Of a DNA stretch of 64,000 nucleotides, positions 1-12,500 are shown piece after piece. The notes beneath the pieces are model-generated. The model did not search any database, was not told where the DNA came from, and saw nothing but the letters and a program-made list of their open reading frames with translations. The first letter of the stretch is position 1. Each line of letters starts with the position of its first letter. Made by a program: the position numbers and the translations under genes. This DNA is from Beaufortia kweichowensis (Eukaryota; Chordata; Actinopteri; Cypriniformes; Gastromyzontidae): positions 9,760,645 to 9,824,644 of the forward strand of contig CM032813.1 in NCBI GenBank assembly GCA_019155185.1, in the 5' to 3' direction.

Positions 1-638
1 AATAGGATGTTATGCAACAAAAATGATCATTCCAATATACTTCAGCCTCTCTAACGTTTTTATTTTTTAACTTATCATTTTAGCTCAAAGTGTCTTCTTT
101 CAGATGTTATCACTGTTATGTTTATACTCCAAAGGGTTTAGAAAGAACAACCATTTAAGTGAAAGTAGGCCATTTTCATGGGTTGGCCTTCAAATGGGGG
201 TGTGCTTCAAGAGTTTAAAGCGTGTGTTGGAATGTCTCTCGCTTTACCATATCTGCAGGCATCCACCTCTCACTCTGCTGTGATTTGTCACGTGCTCATA
301 GCATGTTGGAAAAGAACTAATGAAATATACTTGTTTTATTAATTACCTTTTTAACGACAATAATTTGTGTCTTTAACCACTTTTTACACTTACTAATTTG
401 GCAAAATTACATAGATCCAATCTAGGAAAATGGTAAAAAGAAGAAGAAAAACATTTTAAGAAACTAACCGTTGTGCTTACGTGTGTATGTGTGAAACATT
501 TTCATGACTACTGACTTTTTCTTATGAGTACATCAAAGGCATTTTTAGCGATTTTGAACTATGAGTATGTTTGTTAGTACTGTATGTTTTAATGATTTAG
601 TATAATAATACCGTCTTATTGCATGACGGTTGTTCAAG
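1..638. other. intronic DNA upstream of the TFIIA exon, nothing recognised
   Basis: AT-rich sequence upstream of the first visible gtf2a1 coding exon. I see no exon with convincing splice sites and no recognisable transposon. It is presumably intron, because the exon at 2539 starts in mid-protein. Confidence 0.5.
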
Positions 639-705
639 TTGAAGTTTATTTGTATAGCGCTTTAACACTGTATCACTGTTTCAAAGCAGCTTTACAGCAG
701 AATAA
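639..705. repeat. LINE/SINE 3'-tail fragment
   Basis: Contains the fish tail consensus with TTTATTTGTATAGCGCTTT followed by CAAAGCAGCTTTACAG. The same tail recurs near 4185-4250 and at the 3' end of the LINE at 38884-38950, so this is a solitary tail from that family. Confidence 0.55.
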
Positions 706-771
706 ACACAATGACAAGCAGGAAAATATAAAAGCTCATTTAATAACTCATATCTAATATCAGCTCAGTCT

Positions 772-1030
<259 letters not shown>

Positions 1031-1436
1031 AGGGTCATTTCTCCTCTGACGTGTCACAGCTGCAGTCAGTAGTTTGATAAAAATTATTTGATTTAAACTC
1101 GTGAACTGAATTTACTAAAGTTTGAAGCCGTGTAGGTCTGAGTTTTGAGTTGATCTGGATGTCATTATATAAGCTGTTTTTTGTGTGTTGCTAAGGTGTT
1201 CTTGTTTTTTGCTTGGGTATTTTGGCTGGCTACTAGGGTGTTGCATCTGGTTGCTAGGGAGAGTTAGGCTCTATAAACTATATAGGCTCTATTCTTGGCT
1301 ATGTGAAGCTGTGCTATTCAAACCTGTTATCAGGTTGTTTTGTCTGATGACTAGGTGTTGCTAGGACGTTGTTAGGGTCTTTAAGCTGGTTTTTATGTGT
1401 TAACATACCGTGACTTGTCCCACGGTTGCACTAGAC
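1031..1436. other. intronic DNA with short degenerate GTTGCTAGG units
   Basis: No coding signal. Between about 1190 and 1380 there are scattered GTTGCTAGG/GCTACTAGGGTGTTG units, the same motif that occurs in the 135-bp tandem repeat at 5180-5460. Confidence 0.4.
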
Positions 1437-2187
1437 CAGGGTTTCTCAAAGTCTACATTCAAAGGTCCAAATCTGAATTCTTTCCGGAACTAATGGTAAT
1501 TACAAAACTTGTTTAAAAATCAACATTCATTTTATGAAAAAATAAGGTGACTTTTGCCTTCAAAATGCATGAATAACAAGTGCAAAAGTGGCAAAACAAT
1601 TCATTTAAGTGTCTGGATTTTTCTTAACAAAACACCACAAAAGTAACATGGTGCAAAACACAGAGCAGTCTAATGTGAGAAATGGCACTGTCTGTCTCCC
1701 ATTAGCTGCCGAAACCGTGGCACAAAAGACGGTTGTTTGACATTTCCACTCTTCACAACTCCAACTGTCTCGTTACAAATCAAACAGAATGGCATCGTGC
1801 TGGATTGGGGCAAAATGAACGCATACCTCTCTGTCCAATCATCTTTGAAAACTCTATTTTCTTCGTCAACTTTTCTTTTCCTGGACAATGACATCCTCCA
1901 CACCCATTCAAACGCTTACTGCGACTCGCGCCCAATTACGTCAAAAGTATACACTCACTGGATGTCATGGCAACTGAATCACGGAGGAAAACTTTAAATA
2001 TCTCGCCTTCGCTTTAATTTCGGACCATCTCCAAAAAGACATAAAACACTAAACAAATGATTCTGACATGCGTTTATCAAAGTAGGAAATCCAGACTTTT
2101 AATCCCTTACACACAATTACTGATGTTGAAATACAAAATGGAGGCGGGTCCGCATTCGGACCGGAGTCCGGACTTTGAGATGTGCTG
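1437..2187 (-). mobile_element. internally deleted hAT transposon with BED-type N-terminus
   Basis: The element starts CAGGGTTTCTCAAAGTC and ends with an inverted GACTTTGAGA..GTGCTG. It is flanked on both sides by the identical 8-bp duplication CACTAGAC (1429-1436 and 2188-2195), diagnostic for hAT. On the minus strand 1903-1670 encodes an N-terminal transposase piece with KRKVDEENRVFKDDWTERY followed by a CLIC zinc-knuckle start, as in ZBED/Charlie-like transposases. The catalytic domain is absent, so the copy is non-autonomous. Confidence 0.85.
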
Positions 2188-2538
2188 CACTAGACGTTCG
2201 TTGCATTGACTTCATACGCATGTGAATGTGACAGACCAACAACGTAAGCCCCTGTTAAAAAATTCCAAGAGTTCCAAATGTCAAGTTTGTTAATCTCTAA
2301 CCTGTGAATTTTATCATGTGACAAGGCTATATGTGAGGTCTGCGTAGAAAATTTGCATTTAAAAAGCTCATCATTGTGATCGCTGCGAGAGAGAGAAAGA
2401 GGCTTATGTGTGTGTGCCTGTGTGTCACACTTGGTGTTTTGGTGTTTTGTCCACTTGAAGGAAGAATGTCGTAAAACTGTATACAGACATTGGAAGAACT
2501 TCTAACTGTATCTGAATATTTCTTCATGTTTTTTTCAG

Positions 2539-5500
2539 GATCCATTGAACTCTGGAGATGATGTGAGCGAACAAGATATCCCAGAGATCTTTGACACGGA
2601 GAATATAATTGTTTGTCAATATGACAAGGTAAGACATCTACTGTAATAGAATGAAACGTGATTTAGTTACTGCCATGTATTTACGGTATATTGATGTGAC
2701 GTGGCGAGTAATTTATGAGAGAGTTTTTATATGTTGATGACCTGTTACATTAAGGCTGTTGTTGGCCACAGACATGCAGTACACATCACCGTGTACACAG
2801 CTCCAAACACAATGCAGTGCAATGTTAATTGTATAATAACACAGTACTTTTTTAGCATCTCACCCCATAAAACAAAGCAGTAAAAGTTTTAAACATGCAA
2901 TATAGGCATAATCTGTCTTGGGCTGCACCCGAAAGTTTAAATTGTCGCCATGCTGCCTTGTCAGTCAATGATTTCAAAGGCAGTGTTTATTTATGAAGGC
3001 ACATCTTCATAGCGGTTAACAAAACGGTTTCGGACAGGCTTCATAGGCAGCATATCAGAATTATATCTGTAATAAAATATAAATGGACATTTACTCATTT
3101 GGCAGACGCTTTTATCCAAAGAGACCTAAAAAGGGAATTATTGCAGCACCCATGGAGCAATTAGGTGTAAGGTGCCTTACACAAGGGCACCTCAGCTGTT
3201 TCCTGCTGGTACTCACAAGTTCAACTCTCTGACTAGTAGGCCACAACTTTGGTGATAAACAATCAAATATTTAAAAATTACAACACAGTAGAAATGCAGT
3301 CAAATGTTGCTAAAAGTGAAAGTAAAACTTGTGTTAAAGGGTTAGTTTACCCAAAAATGAAAATTTGCTCTTTATTTACTCACCCCCAGGCCATCCGAGA
3401 TGTATGTGACATTTTTTTCTGAGTAGAAGAATAAAGATTTTTAGGAAAATCCAGTCCTCTCTGTGTTACATATAGTGCATGTCATTAGGTGCCAATCTTT
3501 AACTGTTCTAAAAGTGCATACATCCAACACAACCATAATCCCTGTGGCTCCTGCAGACATGCTGATGTCTCTGAAACTGAAAGTCATTATACAATTATTA
3601 GCAATATTATCAGTATTATACTGCTACTGCCAAACGTTCTTATAGGGAACTTGTGGTGTTTAGTGGTGGATAACAATCCAGCTTGTGGTGTTTGGCACCA
3701 CCTGCACAAATGACGTATGCACGGTCTCACTCACTTTGTTTGCAACATAGGGGAAAGACGTGATTTGTATAGTGCAAAAAATGGTGCTTACTTGTGCTTA
3801 TCCAATATACTTATCCCAAATTATAAACAAACTCTTTCGTCTATGTTTATTTTTTCCATTTGTTGTTATTATATTATGTTAATTACTGTAATCTGTGTAT
3901 GTGAAAATTTTCGTTTTTTTTCCTGTATCATAGTTTAAAGTTGATGTTTTGAAAGTATTGTTACATTGCCATTTTTACAATTAAGTGCCTAAATAAAATG
4001 AATATCTTACTGTAATGTCTTTTTTTATTTGGTAAAATTCAGTTTATGCAATGTGTAAAAATACCAAAGACTAAAGTATTGATTGTAGTACACAATAAGA
4101 ATGCACCTCATTTCTACCTCAATAGTGTGCTGGCTAGTATTTAATCTGCATAGACAGATGTATACTTATTAAATATACTTTCAATTCAATTCAATTCAAT
4201 TCAATTTTATTTGTATAGCGCTTTTTCACAAAGATCATTGTATATTGAAAAAGCAAGCTATGAAAATATGATGCAGTTCAATATAAACACAGGAATATAC
4301 TAATTACTGTAAAATTAAAAAATCTGCTAATAAATGACAAGGTTTACTTTATAAATAATATTGTGTTTTCTGCTTCTTTGTATCCAACATGCACTGTAAA
4401 AACTGAAGGATTTTCAAGAAACCATTTGAGGTTCCTCACACTGTCACACCGGCGGAACAGTCAGGAGGACATCAAGACACTTTTCTTTTACAAAGATCAG
4501 TTCTCTAATGAACCATTAACAGTCTTTGCAGTTCTTGCAGAAACTTATGGGATCCTTTAGGCACTTTAAATTCAGTTTTTAAGTTCCTCAGAGTTCCTCC
4601 TGGCGGTTCTGCCGGTGTGGCAGTGTGAGGAACCCTATATGGTTCCCCGAGGATCCTTTAGTTTTACAGTGTAGGATCCAGATGGGCTGTGCAAAAAAAC
4701 TAATCTTCATCTTGTCCAAGATGGAAATCAAAATCATCAGCCATTGTTTTTAAACTGCTTAAACTTGCTAGTGCTTCTGGTTAAGATCTGCACACGCGTC
4801 TTCCCCTATGTTGGAAACAAAGCGAGTGTCCGTTCGCAGGTGAGACCGTGCATGCATCATTTATGCGACAAGAAGCTGCTCAACACCATAGACATAGGCA
4901 TTAGGCATTAGGCAATAGTAAATAGCATGTAGTATAAATTGTAGAATAATGTAGTACAAAAATTTTTATAAGAAATATACAAATACAGTAAATATAACGG
5001 TGTTATACTCATATTAGTATAGTGTAGAATATTACATATAGTCAGTAGTATAATAATATTAACTATTAGATAATATTAGATATTATTATACATTTTCTGG
5101 AAAAAAAATGTAAGTGGTGCTTGCCATGGCAAAACTCAGACTGCAATATTACAATGATGATTATGATGTTCCCCCATGGCTCTATGATGTTCCAATGCAG
5201 AGATATAGCCATTTTAAAATGGTTGCTTGGGTACCCTGGATGGTTGGTAGGGTGCGACTTGGCATTGACCAGTAATGTTACTCCAAGCCACGAGTGAAAC
5301 AAGCCCACTGTCATGTCTCTACGATGGTCTGATGCAGAGTATAGGTGTTTTACAACGGTTGCTAGGGTACTCTGGTTGTTTGCTAGGGAGCGACTTGGCA
5401 TCTATCAGTGATTATACTCCAAGCCCCGAGTGAAATGAGCCCACTGCCATGTTTCTACGATTTTCTCCATGTGGGGCCCGCCCATAGGGGTTGCAACTGG

Positions 5501-6484
5501 GCCGATAAATGGGGCCCACCTGGGCTACCCAACTGGGACCCAGCTAATTTTGTCCGCAGTTTCCATGGTGGCCCCACATGTGTTAGCCCAGATGGGTTTA
5601 TGATGGGCTCTTGATGGGCTCCATATAGGACCCATTTGGGTAACCCATGTGGGGCCCATCTGGGGACTACAGGAGACTGCTTACATGGGTTAATGATGGG
5701 ACCCAGCTAGGTTTTATGTAGGTCTTTTATGGGCCACAACAGGTATATATATGGGCTAATATACTTGTTTGTTTGGGTTACCTCATTTTACAATAAACCC
5801 CCAAATACAAATATTACATTTAACCTACTGAAGTACAGTAAAATGTGAAATGTAATGCTTCAATGAAGAAAGACCAGTAGCTCAAGCTTTCATTAATTAA
5901 AAACTTTTTAAAATTTAAATAAAAACCAGAAAGTGCAGTAATGCTCCAGCAACATATTTATAACCTCTTGAACTGAACTTGAACAAAAACAAAAGACAAA
6001 GCAACAATGTAGCTCCTCAGTCCTCCACTCTCTCTCTCCCAGTCATCCTTTGAAAAGATAAAACAAATTAATATATTTTGCCACTATTGTTATATTAAAA
6101 TAATCAAATAAAATGTTATAGCATGCATGCGCATATATATATTAGGGATGCAACAATTTTCAATATAATATTGAACCATTCGGTACTACATCCCCGGTTC
6201 AATACGCGCTTGTGAATTGCGAGATGAGCTGAATAAATATTCAATCACTATATGCTCTAAAGTTAGGGGACGCCAAAATCAACATTTAGGAATTTATGTG
6301 TTCCCCAGTTTTTTCTTCTTAACATCTTACTGTTTCTATTGCCTAAGTATAGAATAACAAAAATACACTCTTATGTGTCAAGCCATCAGAACCGAACCGA
6401 AAGTTGTGATTAAAAAACAGGTATGTATTGAACCGTGGGCTAACTGTATTGTTGCATCCCATATATGTGTGTGTGTGTGTATAG

Positions 6485-6521
<37 letters not shown>

Positions 6522-9500
6522 TATATAGTTATATATATAGTTTAAACATGTCAGATTAGTCTTTAGTACCTCACATCACATTGTTAATCAGTGGTAGCTT
6601 GCTCTCCACCACGTGCCCTCACAGTACGGTTTCCTCCCCTGTCCCTGGCACCAATGAGCCACTTTGACACTGCCTTTTCTGCGTCAATTCTGGTTATTTG
6701 GTTCGTGAGTGCATTTCTTTTCAAGCCGCCTGTGAAATACTTATACACAAAGAGCATAATTGAGAGATTAAATTACATAATTCACCACTTGCATCAAAGA
6801 AGCAAATTTTCCACAAAACAATGGTATCACAGGGCTCGAAATTGCGACCATTTTGGTCGCATATGCTCCCGAAATTTTATCTATATGACCTCAAAATATA
6901 TTTGGGAGCATTTGTGCAAGTGCATATAATTGGTGTCGTGCGACCTGTTTTCATTTCTCTAAAAACGTATCAAAAAACTGATACACATACATATATAAAA
7001 ACTGCCGTGTGAAATGTAAAGGGCTGAAGAAGAGGGAAAATGAAAATAACACTGACAGATTTCTTTTGCAAACTGCCTAAAGTTACAAATAATGGCTCTG
7101 GTGATAGCGATAATATGGTGAATGTTGATCTACCAGTCTAAAAGAAGGTGTAGTCTACAGTTTTCGGAGAGAGTGTTTGAAAGACTTCGAGTGGCTCGGC
7201 TAAGAAAATGGCTCTATGCACTGCATTCACTGTAAAGCCTGTGGGACGGAGTTTGCAGGTAACACAGCGTTCGCCACTGAATCTACGCATTTTAAGTGCG
7301 AGAGCTTGATCACAATATTGACCACAGGCTAATCAACACCAACACCAATGACCACAGGCGAAACAACACCAATCAACATTAATTAAAAAAAGCTTTACAC
7401 ATAAAGCTTCAGTGATTGTTGTTTTTCTTATTAGTGTTGATTGGTGTTGTTTTCAAATTAAAGAAATCTGTTAATATACAATTTGTTGTTGTGGTGCTCA
7501 TTGATTTTTGGTGGGTGCTCCTACATTTTTGCTGGTGCTCCTAACTTTTTGAAGTTTGGAGCACCAGTGCTACAAAGTAAAAAAGTTGATTGTCTTAGTG
7601 GGTTTTTTCCCACTATGGAAAGAGTCTGTAAACATAGTAATAAACATACCATATATGACCTCAAAGAGTTTGAGAACCCGGAACTCTCGCTTTCCATGGC
7701 GCCCAACAAAATTGTACTCCCTTGACAAGGAGTGATCCAAAAGGAAGGCCATCATTCTCCTTGTAGCTTCATCCACAGTGCTCCCTCCAATCTCTGCCAC
7801 CACAGAAACCTAAGGAAAAACAAGATTATAATTAATCTTGGTGGTTGGTGAGCAGTGACTCATTATAAAGGTAAAAAGGTGTTGTTTTACACTACCACAG
7901 AGGAATTTTAAACAAAGTATGTTACAGACATTTCATGAAGACTCTAAATAATCATACCAACTTGTGGAAAATGGCCATCCAATGTCCCCTTTAAAAGAGA
8001 AAACAGAGAAGCCACTACATACCACTTCTTTGTGGATGGTGTCTGCCAATTTCAGCTCCATTGCTTCCACATCTGAGACCGTCTTCAGGGGGAAAAGGAT
8101 ATCCTGGGGTAGTACTGCAACAGAGTTTCCATCACGCTGTGTGAGGAGTGACTGTATCATCTTTCCATGAACCCTCTGCGTCTCCTTAATTTCCTCCAGG
8201 AGGGATAGAAGGCGTATAAACATGCCATCCCTAAACATAGAATTATTGGTTCGTTGCTGAATTCTATGGTCTGGTGTAACAGCTGAAGGTGTTGAAGGTG
8301 GAGGGGACTGGACAAATGGACGGATGTTGTTCAACTGAGGAGCCTCTGGTTGGCAGATCTCTAGAACTGGGGGAAGTAAAGGCACAGTAGATGGTGGACG
8401 ATCATGGCCAGCACCATCTGATTCCTCATCTGAGCTTAACAGAGACACTGGCCTTGAAATGCAGAAAATGTGAAGTATAATTATGGTTAAGTTTCAATTC
8501 AGGGCTGTATATGTAAGATATTTATACTTCCTAGCCGTTAACATCTTTTGGGGAATAGACTCATTTAAAGTGATATAATCATCTGGTTTCAGCCATGTTT
8601 CAGTTAGACAGAGCATATCTAATTTGCGATCAGTGATCATATCATTAATAAAAAGCGCTTTATTATTAAGTGATCTAATATTTAGGATGCCAAGGTGTAT
8701 TAACTGTTTATCTGGATTTTGCTTGTTTTTCATTTGTTGAACATTTATTACATTTCTCTTGCAAGGTTTATGCAGTTTTTTATAATTGCTAGTCCGGGGG
8801 ACAGACACAGTCTCTATATAGTGATTTTTACAAGACAGTATTTCTATGTGCTGTATATTATCTGTGCTAGTGTGATAAAGGCCTATTTTATCATTTAACA
8901 GTTAATGTTCAAATAACGAGCAGTGGTTGTCAGTCAGGAAAAATAGCCAAAATGAGCATCTCTACATGGTATAAATGATTTAAATGCATGATGTGAAGGC
9001 CAAGGCCACCCAACGCAAATGTGACTGAAATGGTCGCACTGTAGAGCCCTCAGCCCTGATATCATTACATCCCTCAGAGTGTGTAAATTTATTAAATTTA
9101 GTCTTACCTTCTTTTTCGCTTTCCTTTGCCCATCTTCCCTCCAGAATCTGATTCTGTCTGCAGGTCAGAGGTCACTTCAGACTGCAAAAGCTTTGCTGTG
9201 GCATGGGCATAGTTTCCTGTAGGTTAGAGGCATTAACACATTTTAAAAAGTATCTACTATTTCAGAAGCATACCTTATTTGTGTGTAATTTGAAACATAA
9301 TTATCATTATAACTATCACCATTCAACACTCAAAAAAAGCATTACCTGCTTTTCCCAAGACGCGCACTTTAAACAGTGGCCAGCCAGAATTTGGAACAAC
9401 TTCATCCTTTATGAACTTGCTGATGTTAACACGTCCTGGTGGCCAGTAACAAGTATCTTCTTCTGGTCCTTTAAACCACTTACAGGGTATAACAGCTACA

Positions 9501-12500
9501 CCTCCACCGTCCAAAAAATCCACAACTGCAAATGGCAGCATGCTGGAAAAGTGCAAAACAACAGGCTAGTGCAGTTGTGGCAACGCCACATATCCAGTCT
9601 TATATGGCAAGAGGACCATTTTTCTCCTTAATTCTTCAACTGGTACAGTATGCAAGTCTTTGGATAAGTTTGACACAAAGTGAATTCCAAGGCATGCAGA
9701 GTCAATTGGGTAGCTGAAAAAAGAGTCATAGTTCTCAAAGATATTACACAGTACATTTACAGAGTCACAAGAAGAAAGCAAAATGTTTCTCACAATTAGA
9801 ACCCTCCCCTTTACGGAGAAACAGTTATCGCCTTTACAGCAAGAAATTAATGTCTGTCCATCATTGTACCACCTGTACTGCTGGCATGTTCCTAGTTCAT
9901 TAGTCACTGGTCCAGAGAGATGGGGCTGTTTAAGAGGAGAGGAAATAGATGTTTTCTTCTGTTTTGCCAAACTCTGCTTCTCATGGATGCGCCTCACAAT
10001 TTGCTGCACAGGATTTTGGGGTCTACGTACAATTTTTTTAAGTTTACCTAAAAATGTCTCAAAGGGGAAGCAGGAAATGTTATCCAGAGGGCCGAAGATT
10101 CGTGCATCTTGGGCAATGTGTATCAAAGAATGTACATTATATCCAACAAATTCAAGACCATAAATCAAGCCAAAATCTTTTACAAAGACTTTTAAAATAT
10201 CTTCAGCAAAGTCACAATTTTCAGTGCACAAATCTGGGCTTAGAAGAATTCTCACAGATACAGACAAAAGCATAAAATGTTTATACATTACACTGGATAT
10301 ATTATTTAATAAGGCAACAGGGCCGGTATAAAGCAAAAACTGCCTCAGTTCAGTAGCTTTCCACATGCTAATTTCTAGGATAGACCTAGGTTTCCTTGCA
10401 AAATTCCTGGGTAAGTACTGCCTGACTGAAGCCATGTATGCTGAAACTACAGTGAGAATTTGAACAGATTGCCTGCATTTCAACGGTCCTTTTAACCAAA
10501 GAAAAATCAGCTTGCGCATCACTCCCAAACACACAAGGTGCATATAGTCAAGCACAAAACTTGAAACTAACGCCACTCCTCCTAACTCACAAAGTGGCGA
10601 GACACCTACTTGGTGATCTTCATAGCCCATATCTCTAAATTTCTTATCAGTCCTTTGCTCAGACGTCAACTCAGGGAAACACACTCTTCTGTTAAGATAT
10701 ACACCTTTTTGAGTGCAGCGCTCACATGCATAATAGCCAGTGTGACCCTTCACACATTTGAGGAAAGCACGTGCTGGAGCATCACAAATGAATGCATCTG
10801 GAGCAGTGACTCTGAAATGTACACCATTACACTGAATACCCTCATGTATAACAGCTTTAAAATCCTGAATAAATTCATTCAAATATTCTTGTAGGTGAGA
10901 TGGTTTGGTCACACCAGAGTACAATCCAATCATGAAAACATTTGAACTTGGGATCTCCTTTATCCTAGCCAAAATAGGCCACAAACTCAGAGTGGTGCTG
11001 CGGAATAAAGGTAGACCATCAATGTTAATTCTAAGTGTAAGGGTGTCTGTCAGATCTCTCAGATCAAAATCTAAGGATGCCAATTCTGCCACAACTGAAT
11101 TCCTGATTCCAAAATGATAGTATGATCCACCTGCTACATTTTTCACATTACACGTGCGTTCTGTGCACATCAGAGTTCTAGCATCCAGTGGCACATTAAG
11201 GCCTTTTTGTTTGAGAATTTTCAGAAGTGCAGACAATGCATTTTGAGATATGTTGTATTCTGCAGCCCACTCTGCAAGTCCATGTGCATCATCTAATTTC
11301 TCAGAAGCAGCTTCCTCTGAATCTGAACATTCAAAGTCCAAGTCAAAGTCACTGGCATCAGCAGGCATTCCATTTTCAAATTCATTAAATATGTTATCAT
11401 CCAAAGCGTCATAAAAAATGTCTGTGGTGTATTCATTTTCTACAATTAGTGAATCATCCACGACAGAATCATTATAAATTTCCAACGGATCATCCTGCAA
11501 TGGTTCACCATAAGCAGCCTCCAAATTAAAATCCAGTGGCTGGTCAATCTGCTGTGAAACGAGATGGAAATGTTCAGCCACTTTTGCAGCTATTTTCCTT
11601 CTTTTTGTTCTTTGAGAATGCTCCATTACTTTCTGTAAGAAAACAAAGGCTTATTACGTTCAAACGGTTAATATTTGAATTGACGGAAAACATTTGTTTC
11701 ATCGTCATAACTGTATGGTTTCTAATTACACCTAATTGTGATCTAATGTGAATTCTGGTCACATAATGGGGCAGAAATATATTGTTTAGTTTTTTATGCA
11801 ATGCTATATGCTACACATACTAAATGTGTGCACAAACAGGCAAAAAAAAAAACTACAGATTGTTGGAAAGCCTTGAACCTTTTATTAAAATTATAAAAAA
11901 ACAAACAAATTCAAAACCAAATTTTGAAAGGGGCAGTTTCTGGGTCATAAGCTATCCATTAATGCACAGGGAACTGGGTTATTTAACTACATGAACAAAT
12001 CTTTATCAAATTGTTGTTTGTCAGTGCCAAGCTGTTTAATCGCTACAATGCAAGTGGGTCAGTCTCAAATGTGCCCCTATGGCTCTTAATGAGAGCGCGC
12101 TGCAGTTCCTTTTTTCACCACAAATTTACATTGAGAAAATGTGTGGCGCTGTTGAGCTCGGGAGGGCAGAGGACGCTGTGCCCCGCTTATCAAACCTGAA
12201 GCAATGCGATGAAATTTTAACATATCCACCTCGCTTTATGACTTATAACAGTCTAAAATGTTTTCAGAATAAGGATGAATTTTTTTTAGTTAACAGTTAA
12301 TTAGGACGGGTCCAGTTTATATAGAGATCTATGTTTTCAAGTGGCTGAATATTTTGGTGGGGCTCTGCCCCACCTGCCCATACAGACGAGCCGCGCCTGC
12401 ATAGCATGGACTTCTTCATAGTAGTGTATGGCTATTTTATTTAATTCTGTACACTAATTATTCTACATCTGTGTAATACTGTTAAATGCTACTGTTTTTG

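Noticed and set aside
6591..6929. Plus-strand 112-codon frame
   Set aside because: Antisense shadow of DUF4806 exon 5 running into a hAT end.
6831..9057. A single hAT bounded by the two GGGCTC..GCGACC ends
   Set aside because: Intact DUF4806 exons lie between the ends and flanking 8-bp sequences do not match; two separate fragments are more likely.
9203..9631. Plus-strand 142-codon frame
   Set aside because: Antisense to DUF4806 exons 1-2 and the transposase end.
10610..11117. Plus-strand frames opposite the transposase
   Set aside because: No domain landmarks; antisense shadows of the intact minus-strand ORF.
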